Assembly: GCA_041584015.1 (NCBI GenBank)
Contig: JBFHES010000154.1
Span: 1-11,359 of the forward strand
DNA from: JBFHES01 sp041584015
GTDB taxonomy: Bacteria; Bacteroidota; Bacteroidia; Bacteroidales; M50B96
Length of the DNA stretch: 11,359 nucleotides
Reading direction: 5' to 3'
Position 1 is the first letter of the stretch. The number at the start of each line of letters is the position of its first letter. The notes beneath the pieces were generated by a model. That model had not been told where the DNA came from, made no database searches, and was given only the letters and a program-made list of their open reading frames with translations. Made by a program: the position numbers and the translations under genes. This document shows, one piece after another, positions 1 to 8,600 of the stretch.

Positions 1-236
1 CCGTTTCCACCGTTCTGTCCATCACTACCGTTTCCACCGTTTCCGCCAGCACCTCCATCACCAGGAAGTATGCCCCAGTTTGGAATGCCCGGTCCACCGT
101 CTCCACCTGATCCTCCATCACCTGGTTCTATTCCGTTTTGAGGGTCACCCGGTCCTCCATCACCACCTGGCGTTCCGTTTTCACCTGGAGCTCCCGGAGC
201 ACCTGGTATGCCTGACTCTCCTGGTCCCGGAATATA
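1..236 (-). repeat. Collagen-like Gly-X-Y tract, open at the window edge (residues about 1803-1880)
   Basis: Directly after TAYIPGPG the protein shows consecutive Gly-X-Y triplets: GES, GIP, GAP, GAP, GEN, GTP, GGD, GGP, GDP. After a QN interruption, a Gly-rich part continues in which a roughly 20-residue unit appears twice, each with a GIxPGDGG core and a GGxGG ending. The last visible residues are GSDGQNGGN followed by Gly. At the DNA level the plus-strand motif CTCCATCACC recurs at 53, 113 and 155. Bacterial collagen-like tracts can form triple helices and stalk-like structures. Proline is less common here than in long bacterial collagens, so only the first part is a good triple-helix candidate. 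Confidence 0.8.
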
Positions 237-3200
237 AGCAGTGAAACATAATAGAATGGTATCAGTGCCTTGTAGTTGCAAGCTGAAAATGCCTCCATAG
301 GTTTGATTAAATGAAGTAAATCTGCTGTGATCAATAACAAACTTGGCTGCATCGAAACCAATGATGCCACCATCGGCAATTACAATCGGCCAGCATTTAT
401 CAACCGCAGGATACCATCCTCCAAGATAGTTTGGAGCACCCCAATAGTCGAGACTGGCAATTCTTACAATAAATGGATTTACTGTGGTTGCAGTAATGCT
501 TAAGGCGCCGGATGTATGAATCAAATCCCAGCCGGGATCCGCACCAGCATTACCGCTATATTTATTAATTTCCCATAAGTAGTCGTCACCAGGATTGAAG
601 TTGGTACTTGGTAGATTTAGTATTCCCGGACTTGCTCCCGGACTATAGGTAAAGTCTCCTCCATAACCTGTAGTCAGGATGATATCTCCGGTTTGTGTTC
701 CGAGCAAAGCGCAATCAATATTAAGACCAACAGTATCCATCGGAGATAAGAACGCTGTAGTGAAGTAAACATTGAGAATACTATCTCGCCAAGCCTCGCA
801 GTTTGAAGCTAAGGCTAACACATCAGGTAGTTGTTCTATTCCGTATAGCTCCGGCGATCCAATCATGGATTGTCTCATTGTTTCAGATAAAACCAGTTGA
901 GTAAATATAAAGTCATCTTTGCTAAAACCATTTGCACGAACCCTCATTGGGAAGGTGCCAGAACTAAAGCCGCGAACAATAATGTGAACAGAGAACAGTT
1001 CTCCTGGTTTTAAGTCCTTCGAGATAAGTGGTATATATTTCCAGCCTTCAACTTCTAAATAGTCGAGCATCTCAAGTTCAGCCATCTCGCCAAACTCACT
1101 GCGTTTGTATACATTCCCTCCACTGTGAACCGTAAGTACCTGCGAATAGTTTGGAATAGTAATGTCTGCTTTGATGAATGGGATGTCGATATTTCCCACA
1201 TTCTGAAAATAGAAGGTGAAAAGTCCGTTTGCACCAACACGTAATAAGTTAGGTGCAGCATAATTGTAATCAACCAAAAATCCTGTTGATTCTTCTACAT
1301 ACAACCCATTTTGTACGGATGCAGTGCTGTTATCCGGATTTGTTGCAAGTACATTGTAGTGTCCCTCTTCAACCGACTCCAAATCCCATTGTATCCATAC
1401 GTTCATACTATTAACAAGATTGGTAATAACAGCAGTTGCTACCGTAACATTACTCGCATTTGTTAATCGAAATTCAGTGCCACTTTGAAATCCTGCACCC
1501 TTCAGGTTACTGGAGACAACTCCTTGCCCCACTGTATCGGGGTTGATGCTTAAAATGCTAAAAGGTAGTGCTTGCGCAAGAATGTCCACAGTTTGTAAAC
1601 CATAATACTCGGTGTCGGTTTTTACAAGTACGTAGTAGGTTCCTGCTTGGGTTGTAGGAATTAATACTTGTTGATTGGTACTTTGCGGAAAATCAAAGAT
1701 GAAGTCGAAATCAAATAATTCGGGCACACGATCATAGGCAACATAAATCTCATTAAAACCATTGTTCAGGTTACTTGTGAGCGTAAGGAGCAAATCAAGA
1801 TTAGCTCCAACCTCTACCTTGTAAAATTTTAGGTCATTATTGTCAAGCGAAGTAGTTTTTACGATATCGAGTTCAAGGGTTTCAATATCCACGTTTATAG
1901 TTTCATCCGCTAATTTAATATTGTTGTCGTAGTTACTCTCGTTAATAGCGTTTAGTAAGTTTGTTTTTCCTATTCCAAAGTAATCACCTGGAACAATTCC
2001 ACTTGCTTTATCCAGAATTAAATCGTTGATTGAATCGCCGGGTTGCAGATAGATATTTCGGGTTCGTAAGCCTAGCAACTTATCCAGTGCTCCATCCCAT
2101 GCATTGTCTTCAGAGAAGTAGAACGCATCGCGCAAGTTACCGGCTGCCGGATTTTGACCAATATTTTTTATTGAATAACTAATGCTCACATCATCTCCAA
2201 GTTTGATACTGTCCGGAACAATCAAGGATGTGATTAGGAGATCAGACGGTAAAGGAAGCGTAAGGGTTATGAGTTGATATGATATATTATTGTCTTCATT
2301 CAAGTGCTCAAAAATTGCGTTGGTATTATCCGTTTTAAGGATCAGGTAAAAATTACCCGAAATGTAACCTGGAATATTTAAGTTCACGGTTGATGAATAG
2401 CTTTCGTTTGGTAATAAAATTCCGGTGTGTTTTGCTCCACCTATTTGTGTATACCATGAGTTTAGGTCTGGTGTGGAGCTAATGTAAAAGCGATCCCACC
2501 AAATTCCTGATATTGTTGATCCGGTTCCCTGATTGGTTACAGTGTAGGGTACGGTTATTTGTTGGCCAGAAATGGCCGAAGAAACTGCTGTCATACTTTG
2601 CACCAGTAAGTCAGGAGGTGGAGTTAAGGTTATTTGTAGCGCTATGTGTGTATTGTTATTACTAAAATCCAGGTCAGTAATTTCATCATGGAAATAATCC
2701 GCATAAAATAACAGGTAATAGTCTCCTTGTGTACCGTTTGGAATTGTTGCCGACACAGCTGCCGAATAGGCCTGCGCAGGTTGTAATACTCCATAATGCG
2801 ATCTGTCCTTTAATTGAATATCTGTAGCATCCCATATTGTATCAGGGCTCAGATAAACTTTGTCTCGCCAGGATGACCGGTCAGTTTCGGCCAGTCCACT
2901 ATTTCTTACAGTCCAATTTATGTTAATATTGGATCCTGAGTTTGCACTTGCAGGTGCCGAAAATGCTATGGTTTGTATATCTGCAAAAACAGTATCGGGT
3001 TCAATGTAGATCGGAATGATTTCGGGTGTTGTTCCTCCGGTTCCGGTGGTATCGTAAAACGATCCGGCATTTGCTACATTGTTTCCTTCGTATAAATATT
3101 CATAAACATTGTTGTTTACATCGGTGTAAACATAAATATAGTTTAACCCTGATAAGTTGGTTGGTAGGGTCATTTGAGTGTTTACATCATAAGTACTACC

Positions 3201-5642
3201 CGTATCGAGTAATCCAGTATGCGATTGTGTAAGCAAGGTTGTAGCATTATTGTAACTCCAATAACTTGTTGGTGCTACAAATACTCGATCGGTCCAGTTG
3301 CCATTGGCAGCCATAATGCCTTCGTTTTTAACTGCCCAGGAAATATTAATGGTTTGCCCGGCTTCCATCGTACTTGGTACTGTTATATCTTCAATAACCA
3401 AGTCAGGATAAGGTGCCAGAGTTACGCTTATTGGGTTAACCGAACGTCGAATGTTGTTACTGTCGTAGGTGTATTCAAACACATCATTTTGAAAATCGGT
3501 GTGTACATAAACATAATATTGACCGGAAATTCCTTGTGGCAGGTTAAAGGCCAGATTTTGCATGTAGGTACTTCCAGGTGTTAAGGAGGTACCACTAAAG
3601 TAATATTCTGTGCCCAGCAGTGTTGCAAGGTTAAGGTTAAAGGTGTCAAGGGTTGAGATGTAAACACGATCTTTCCAGGAACTTTCAACAGGAGCATTTG
3701 CACCTATGTTTATTACTGTCCAGTCCATGGTGAGTTCATCACCCGAGAATGCTGCTGCAGGTATCGACATATTTTGCACAAATAAATCTGGAGGAGGTTT
3801 AAGATTAATGTTAATGGCTGCACTCCTCATTAGATTATTGGTATTAACTAATTCATCCACTTGTTGGGTTCTGTCTGTAAGTACATAAATATAGTGTGTG
3901 CCATGCAGGTAGTGCGGTATTGTAACTTCTTTTATTTCATTATAAACGGCATCTACAATCAGATAATCAGGAAAACTATTCCAATTGCTATTACAGTCTG
4001 CAACTGTGCCAAATTCCGATGTCCTAAAGCCAATGTAACTTTCACCTAAATAATAGGAGTTGCTCAAAGAGAATAGCGAGTCGGAAGATATGTAGATTCC
4101 ATCATACCAATAGTGTTCGCTCAGGTAACAGCTTGAGTTTTGGTCGTAAGCCCAAAAACCATTTAGGTTGTTTCCTTGTGCATTAGCAAAGCCATTGTTT
4201 TTTACTTCATAGTTTACGTTCACATTATTTCCGGAGACAATGGTTGTTGGTACACCTAAGGATGTTACAATCAAATCAGGTTTTGGTGGCAAGGAAATAC
4301 TCAGCGATGCTGAAAGAACATCAAAGGCAATATTATTATTTTCATTGGTTTCAGTGATTTGTCCATATTGATCGGTAAGTACAAGAATGATATAATTTCC
4401 GAACAGCGAAGATGGAATGGTAAATTCACCAGTGCTTGTATAGCTTTCTGCAGGGTTAAGTGCACTAATGTTTCCAATATGTCCCAGGTAAATATCATCA
4501 GAACTTTTGATCGTATCGAAGGAAAGATATACCGCATCTTTCCATTGATTTGATAGCGTACCACCCAAGCCATTATTAGAAACCTGCCAGCTTATGCTCA
4601 GACTTTGTCCACTATATATTGTTGCAGGTGACTGAACATTGCTTACTGATAAATCAGGCAAATGTCGTGTAGTAAATGATTGAATAGGTCCGGGGGCATA
4701 AGCGCAGCTATTCTTTGCAAAAACCTGCCAGTTATAGTTTGTTCCGTAGGATATTCCTTGATTGTAGGAGCTATTAATACTTGTAACATTGGAAAGTATT
4801 GGCCCTGTTGGTTGTTGGCCTACTTCCCACATGTACACATCATATCTTGTGGCGTTTAGTCCTGGGAACCAAGAAAAAGGTATCGGTTTATCAATGTCAA
4901 TGGCACCCTCAATAGGTAGCATGTTAGAAACAGCTCCGGGTTGAATGTCCGGATAAATATCAAGAAAAACAGTTGCTGATTCTGAATCTGTTCCATCTGT
5001 TACCGTCACTAGGTAGCTTGTTGCAGATCCGGGAGAAACGCGTGGAGCTGCATCTGTTGAAGTGAATCCCGCAGGATCTGAGGCCCAAAGGTAGGACTCG
5101 TTGCCAAATCCACCGGTGATTTCAACAGAGAGTGTGGCAGAGTCTTGAAAGCAAATAATTTCAGGAAATGCACTTGCAGTAATCTGTATTTTTGGTAACA
5201 CCAAGCCATCAATGTAAACAGGAGTTATTGGTAATAGCATCCCGCTGGTGTCTGTTACTTCGCAGTTGGCATTAAATTGTAATAAGGATGTTGCTCCAAG
5301 GTATTTAAAGCGGAGCTCAACTAACATTCCATCGCTAAGGGTAAGTCCGTTTTGATTCGCCCACGAAATTGCTACTGAATTGCCATTGGCGTGTGCAAGG
5401 GGCAAATCAGAAGCAATGCCTGACTGCCAGTTTTGAGCGCTGCCCCATGTAAGCGCGGCATTGTCGTAATCAATGTAAAGTGTAAGGGATCCAAGATTAT
5501 TAAAGTTGCTAATGTACAAGGGTACGCTAACACTATCACCCGACACGGCTGAAACCGAATCAGCTCTGAAGGTGACTGCTTGTGAATAGCTTGTTGCCAT
5601 TACTGCAAGAGAGAGCAGTATTCCAAATAATAGCTTTTTCAT
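1..5642 (-). CDS. Giant modular secreted protein with cohesin-like, CARDB, PPC, IPT and collagen-like regions, 3' partial
   Basis: The ATG at 5640-5642 is chosen because a strong ribosome binding site precedes it and a signal peptide follows (MKKLLFGILLSLAVMA). I see no stop codon in this frame down to position 1, so at least 1880 residues are present and the end is missing. Modules in order: signal peptide (1-20), cohesin-like (22-149), PKD-like (150-232), FN3-like (233-327), seven CARDB repeats (328-1258), PPC-like (1259-1359), IPT/TIG-like (1360-1451), an unassigned region (1452-1802) and a collagen-like Gly-X-Y tract (from about 1803). A T9SS sorting domain would be expected at the unseen C-terminus, by analogy with the upstream gene, but this cannot be checked here. 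The protein is predicted to be extracellular and to act in adhesion or as a scaffold. No catalytic motif was recognised. Confidence 0.95.
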   Translation of the reverse strand, partial: MKKLLFGILLSLAVMATSYSQAVTFRADSVSAVSGDSVSVPLYISNFNNLGSLTLYIDYDNAALTWGSAQNWQSGIASDLPLAHANGNSVAISWANQNGLTLSDGMLVELRFKYLGATSLLQFNANCEVTDTSGMLLPITPVYIDGLVLPKIQITASAFPEIICFQDSATLSVEITGGFGNESYLWASDPAGFTSTDAAPRVSPGSATSYLVTVTDGTDSESATVFLDIYPDIQPGAVSNMLPIEGAIDIDKPIPFSWFPGLNATRYDVYMWEVGQQPTGPILSNVTSINSSYNQGISYGTNYNWQVFAKNSCAYAPGPIQSFTTRHLPDLSVSNVQSPATIYSGQSLSISWQVSNNGLGGTLSNQWKDAVYLSFDTIKSSDDIYLGHIGNISALNPAESYTSTGEFTIPSSLFGNYIILVLTDQYGQITETNENNNIAFDVLSASLSISLPPKPDLIVTSLGVPTTIVSGNNVNVNYEVKNNGFANAQGNNLNGFWAYDQNSSCYLSEHYWYDGIYISSDSLFSLSNSYYLGESYIGFRTSEFGTVADCNSNWNSFPDYLIVDAVYNEIKEVTIPHYLHGTHYIYVLTDRTQQVDELVNTNNLMRSAAININLKPPPDLFVQNMSIPAAAFSGDELTMDWTVINIGANAPVESSWKDRVYISTLDTFNLNLATLLGTEYYFSGTSLTPGSTYMQNLAFNLPQGISGQYYVYVHTDFQNDVFEYTYDSNNIRRSVNPISVTLAPYPDLVIEDITVPSTMEAGQTINISWAVKNEGIMAANGNWTDRVFVAPTSYWSYNNATTLLTQSHTGLLDTGSTYDVNTQMTLPTNLSGLNYIYVYTDVNNNVYEYLYEGNNVANAGSFYDTTGTGGTTPEIIPIYIEPDTVFADIQTIAFSAPASANSGSNININWTVRNSGLAETDRSSWRDKVYLSPDTIWDATDIQLKDRSHYGVLQPAQAYSAAVSATIPNGTQGDYYLLFYADYFHDEITDLDFSNNNTHIALQITLTPPPDLLVQSMTAVSSAISGQQITVPYTVTNQGTGSTISGIWWDRFYISSTPDLNSWYTQIGGAKHTGILLPNESYSSTVNLNIPGYISGNFYLILKTDNTNAIFEHLNEDNNISYQLITLTLPLPSDLLITSLIVPDSIKLGDDVSISYSIKNIGQNPAAGNLRDAFYFSEDNAWDGALDKLLGLRTRNIYLQPGDSINDLILDKASGIVPGDYFGIGKTNLLNAINESNYDNNIKLADETINVDIETLELDIVKTTSLDNNDLKFYKVEVGANLDLLLTLTSNLNNGFNEIYVAYDRVPELFDFDFIFDFPQSTNQQVLIPTTQAGTYYVLVKTDTEYYGLQTVDILAQALPFSILSINPDTVGQGVVSSNLKGAGFQSGTEFRLTNASNVTVATAVITNLVNSMNVWIQWDLESVEEGHYNVLATNPDNSTASVQNGLYVEESTGFLVDYNYAAPNLLRVGANGLFTFYFQNVGNIDIPFIKADITIPNYSQVLTVHSGGNVYKRSEFGEMAELEMLDYLEVEGWKYIPLISKDLKPGELFSVHIIVRGFSSGTFPMRVRANGFSKDDFIFTQLVLSETMRQSMIGSPELYGIEQLPDVLALASNCEAWRDSILNVYFTTAFLSPMDTVGLNIDCALLGTQTGDIILTTGYGGDFTYSPGASPGILNLPSTNFNPGDDYLWEINKYSGNAGADPGWDLIHTSGALSITATTVNPFIVRIASLDYWGAPNYLGGWYPAVDKCWPIVIADGGIIGFDAAKFVIDHSRFTSFNQTYGGIFSLQLQGTDTILLCFTAYIPGPGESGIPGAPGAPGENGTPGGDGGPGDPQNGIEPGDGGSGGDGGPGIPNWGILPGDGGAGGNGGNGSDGQNGGN
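237..1289 (-). other. Unassigned region of the downstream protein (residues 1452-1802)
   Basis: I do not recognise a family here. The first part (from STGFLVDYNY) looks like a beta-rich domain with LLRVGANGLFTFYFQNVGN, resembling the strand pattern of a CARDB or DUF11-like fold. The middle has LPDVLALASNCEAWRD, an apparently helical stretch. The last third has NPGDDYLWEINKYSG, SLDYWGAPNYLGGWYPAVDK and an aromatic-rich ending (FCFTAYIPG). Four cysteines can be seen: NCEAW, IDCAL, DKCWP and FCFTA. It could be a ligand-binding or autotransporter-like domain, but the sequence alone does not say. Confidence 0.4.
1290..1565 (-). other. IPT/TIG-like domain (residues 1360-1451)
   Basis: The segment starts with SILSINPDTVGQG, followed by SSNLKGAGFQSGTEFRLT and ends with GHYNVLATNPDNSTASVQNGLYV. 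These match the IPT/TIG pattern: I..i.P..g..g, then G.gF..g..v.l and G.y.v.v.Np.g. It is an Ig-like fold common in bacterial surface proteins. Confidence 0.65.
1566..1868 (-). other. PPC-like domain (residues 1259-1359)
   Basis: After the last CARDB unit, the protein has LKFYKVEVGANLDLLLTL, then NEIYVAYDRVP, and AGTYYVLVKTDTEYYG. This resembles the bacterial pre-peptidase C-terminal (PPC) fold, with its y.v.v..g..l.l.l....n..d.Yv pattern and G.YyV.V closing strand. PPC domains accompany many secreted proteins as beta-sandwich accessories. Confidence 0.55.
1869..4661 (-). repeat. Seven CARDB repeats in the downstream protein (residues 328-1258)
   Basis: Each unit opens with a PDL or DL strand (Asp at residues 330, 456, 619, 747, 888, 1011 and 1134), then a P....SG turn, a W.V.N.G strand, often WkDrvYiS, a L....SY strand and closes with G.YYi.v.tD....v.E...NN. 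This is the CARDB (cell adhesion related domain in bacteria) signature. Spacing is 123-141 residues except for unit 2, which is 163 because of an insertion. CARDB domains are extracellular beta-sandwiches; a role in adhesion is suggested by the family name, with limited direct proof. Confidence 0.88.
4662..4946 (-). other. Fibronectin type III-like module (residues 233-327)
   Basis: The sequence has the pattern of an FN3-like fold used to compare structured text-like strands in Bacteroidota surface proteins: PIPFSWFPGLNATRYDVYMW, then a strand region ending YGTNYNWQVFAKN and GPIQSFTTR. The W..v.....Y.v....  and  Y.W.V.a.n features support the assignment. It separates the PKD-like module from the CARDB array. 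Confidence 0.6.
4947..5195 (-). other. PKD-like module (residues 150-232), paralogous to one in the upstream protein
   Basis: A beta-sandwich module of about 83 residues with ICFQDSATLSVEITGG, a Trp-containing strand (ESYLWASDPAGF) and a closing TSYLVTVTDG. It aligns by eye with residues 593-673 of the upstream protein, which share the SPAGF/DPAGF turn, TSY.VTV.DG and a final alanine/serine-rich strand. Such modules act as extracellular spacers or in protein contacts. Confidence 0.65.
5196..5579 (-). other. Cohesin-like domain at the N-terminus of the downstream protein (residues 22-149)
   Basis: The segment follows the type I cohesin pattern: an opening strand with GDSVSVPLYISN, then a strand of the form LTLYIDYDNAALTW, an ISWANQNG segment, a turn LSDGMLVELRFKY, and a closing CEVTDTSG...YIDGLV. 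These are known cohesin landmarks (V.VP..., l.YD...L, W, dG.l..l.F, c.i.d..G, dG.v). Cohesins bind dockerins in cellulosomes, but similar domains are also common in non-cellulosomal surface proteins. Binding to a dockerin is therefore plausible and unproven. Confidence 0.7.
5583..5642 (-). other. Sec signal peptide of the downstream gene
   Basis: The protein begins with two lysines, then a hydrophobic core (LLFGILLSLAVMA) and a polar stretch ending TSYSQA. This is a classic Sec signal with likely cleavage around residues 16-22. There is no lipobox cysteine, so it is not a lipoprotein. It places the protein in the periplasm or, if a T9SS domain exists beyond the window, outside the cell. Confidence 0.85.
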
Positions 5643-5659
5643 AGTTCTTATCCTCCTTA
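5643..5659 (-). promoter_or_regulatory. Strong Shine-Dalgarno site between the two giant genes
   Basis: Read on the minus strand, the junction is TAAGGAGGATAAGAACT followed by ATG. The first TAA is the stop codon of the upstream gene, and TAAGGAGG matches the canonical anti-Shine-Dalgarno complement over eight bases. The spacing from GGAGG to the ATG is nine bases. This site decides the start at 5642. The gap is too short for a promoter and terminator of usual form, so the genes are probably in one transcript, possibly with termination-reinitiation coupling. Confidence 0.85.
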
Positions 5660-8600
5660 TTTTATTATTTGCATTGATCCAACCGTATTGAAGTCCTGCG
5701 ACTTACCATCTACTTCTATTTTATAGAAATACATACCGGCACTTAATCGCTTGGTATGATACTCATGCGAATGTCTACCAGCTGATTTAATGGTGTTTTG
5801 GAGAACCTCCAATTCTTCTCCAAGCAAGTTGACAATACTTAGCTTTACAAATGCTTCTTCAGGAATAGTATAGGCAAATGTTGTTGTTTGCTTAAATGGA
5901 TTTGGGTAATTGCATGCTAGCTCAAAACCAATTTCTGAAGTATTGGCGGTTAATTCCGGAATGCTGAATTTTGCGTTGAAATTTATTTCTCCAAAACGGT
6001 CAGCTACTTCTGACATGCTTGAAACTTCAAATGCAGAATTGTCAATGTTCGTATTGGTAACCTGTGCTATAATTTCGAAGAGCGGCTCATTTTCGTTAAT
6101 AGCGATACCATCGATATTAGCAACAGCAATGCGGATTTCATTTCCAATAACATTGAATAAATAGCCTTCTTCTGTACAATTTACAGTTTGTATACTTAGG
6201 CTGTTCGATGGGTATTTTAAAATGCATGTTACGGCTCCTGCCTCAGTTGCTTCATGCAAGTAAACAGGTATTTTAATCAGGTTGTTTGCCTTGATCAAAA
6301 GTTTATTACTCCTATCTAGCATGGTAATGGCTTGCTCTTGTTTAGTTCCAGATGAAAGGGTGTAGGATGCATTAACATCACCATAGCTTATTCCATGCAC
6401 AACCAGATTCACGTTTGCATTATCTATCTCTATTGTCGGTTGTTCGAATAGCCAATCGCCGGCCGGGAATGTACCGATGAAGCCAACCGTTCTTCTAAGC
6501 ACAAGGAGCGCATCGGCAGAAGAAATAGAACTACTTGCATTTACATCAGCTGCTTCAAGTTTCAACCCACTTAATGGTTCCAGATATACAATATGCCTTC
6601 TGATTTTAAGGGCATCCGTTGCATTAAGTCCGCCTGGTGCGGTGCTGCTTGTAAAGTCTAAACCATAAATACCATTGTGCTTCTCAAGAAATTCAAAGTA
6701 ACCAAGATTATCGTTGGCGTCAGTATCAATTACACTTCCGTTGGCATCTAGCAGAAGAACATCGGTATTACCAATAGGTTCTTCTAACTGATTGTCATAT
6801 TTTAAATATCCATAGATATCATATACCGTAGATACAAGTGTTGAAGCTATGTAAGTATCGCTACAGGCATTTGTGTCTGTATAGGTATACGAGATGTAAT
6901 GAATACCTACACCAGCACTTACCGGATCAAAAATATTCAATGTCATTCCATCTCCGGAGAATAATCCACCTACTGGTGAACCTTGAAGTGTGTCTGCTTG
7001 TGCATCAGAAAAATATTCAGCATCAAGTCCTACAATGGTCACATTAGGGATATCATAGACAATTGCAGTTTGCATGCTTGATCCAAAGCATCCATTGGCA
7101 TCGGTATAATTATAGGTGATGTTATAGGAACCAGGATTTAAGGTGTATGGCTCAAAGTAAGAATTCAGTACTCCGGCACCGGTAAATGTGCCTCCAGTTG
7201 GTGTTCCCGTTAACAGTACATTATCACTATTTGTACAATAGCTTCCGTTTAAACCACTGAATGAAACCAGTGGTAATTGATGTACAAGGAGATCTATTGT
7301 GTCACTATTGGAACAGCCATGTTCGTTTGTGACGGTAAGTGCGTACGTACCTGCTTGACTAACAATAATCGACTGATTGCTTGATCCGGTGTTCCAGGCA
7401 TAACTAGCAAAGTAATTCGAATAGATTTCTATTGATTCACCTTCACAGATTTCAATGTCTGGCCCAAGATCAATCACTGGATTTATGGCTTGATATACAT
7501 TAATCGAATCAGAATTAGTGCAACCCTCCGCAGAGCTAACAGTTAGCGAATAAAGACCAGCCTGATTAACCATTATGGTTTGGCTGGTGCTGCCGGTAGA
7601 CCATAAATACGATTGGTAGATACCTGCATCAAGAATAGTAGATGAAGCCGGGCATAAGAAAATATCATCACCCAAATCTACAGCTAGTGGAATAACCGTA
7701 ACATCAATTACATCGCTGGCAGAACATCCAAATCCATCACTCACTGTAACACCGTAGCTTGCTCCGGTTGAAACCGTAATCACTGGGCTTGTTGCTTGTG
7801 TACTCCAGAGATAGCTTGCAAAGTTACCGGCATCTAACTGTAATTGTTCTCCTTCGCAAATACTTGTATCTGCACCTAAATAGATATCTGGAAGCGGTAT
7901 CTCAATTATTTCGGTGCTGCCCGAATTGGTACAGCCATTTTGATCTGTAACCGTAACGGAGAAAATTCCGGGTGCACTGGTTGAGAGTGTTTGTCCTGTG
8001 GATTGGTCATTCCAAATGTAGGAGCTAAATACACCTGCATCAAGCGTGGTAAAGCTGCCCTCGCAAAGGAAGCTTGTTGTATCTAATGAAACAATAGGCG
8101 CATAATTTAGCAAGATTGTAATGCTATCCATTGCCTGACATTGATTAGCTCCGGTAACAGTTACATAGTAGGTGTCGCCTTCATTTACCGTAATGCTTTG
8201 GGCAGATGAGGCATTCGACCAAAAATAGGATAGGAAGTTAGCTCCGGCATCGATGGTTATTGATGCTCCCTCGCAGATGGAGGTGTCCGGACCAAGATCC
8301 AAAGGCATACTTACTATTGTTACCGTGAAGGTATCGTGTGCCGCACAAGATCCATAGTATGCAATCACTGAATAGGTACCTGCTACTGATATATGGATCG
8401 TTGGATCAAGCAGACCGGTAGACCATTCTACATCGGTAGCACCAATAATTGTATGCGAAAAGATATCTCCTTCACAAATTAATTGATCGCTAATATTCAG
8501 ATATTGAACAGGTATTAAGTTCACTGTGATGCTTGCTGAACCTGAGCAACCAGATTGATCGCTAACTGTAACCGAATAATATCCGCTGGTGTCGACGGTT

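Noticed and set aside
1..240. The repeated CTCCATCACC and CCGTTTCCACC motifs as a CRISPR array or DNA-binding repeats.
   Set aside because: The spacing is irregular and the copies are explained by Gly-rich codons in an open frame (Gly-Asp-Gly-Gly and Gly-Asn-Gly-Gly).
3219..3584. A plus-strand reading frame of 121 codons (and shorter ones at 3026-3232, 3706-3888, 3861-4049, 5910-6164, 6838-7047).
   Set aside because: All lie opposite the two long minus-strand genes, have compositions unlike real proteins and show no domain or plausible translation signal.
4301..4573. Short minus-strand frames at 128-379, 1055-1273, 4301-4573 and 5009-5212.
   Set aside because: They overlap the downstream gene in another frame of the same strand; the long frame carries clear CARDB and related repeats through all of these positions.
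5643..5656. A terminator or promoter between the two genes.
   Set aside because: Fourteen bases are too few for a hairpin with a T tract or for promoter elements, and a ribosome binding site fills the gap.
6452..6637. A true cellulosome locus.
   Set aside because: Only degenerate dockerin-like loops and no glycoside hydrolase or scaffoldin-type cohesin series are visible; the architecture is that of T9SS surface proteins.
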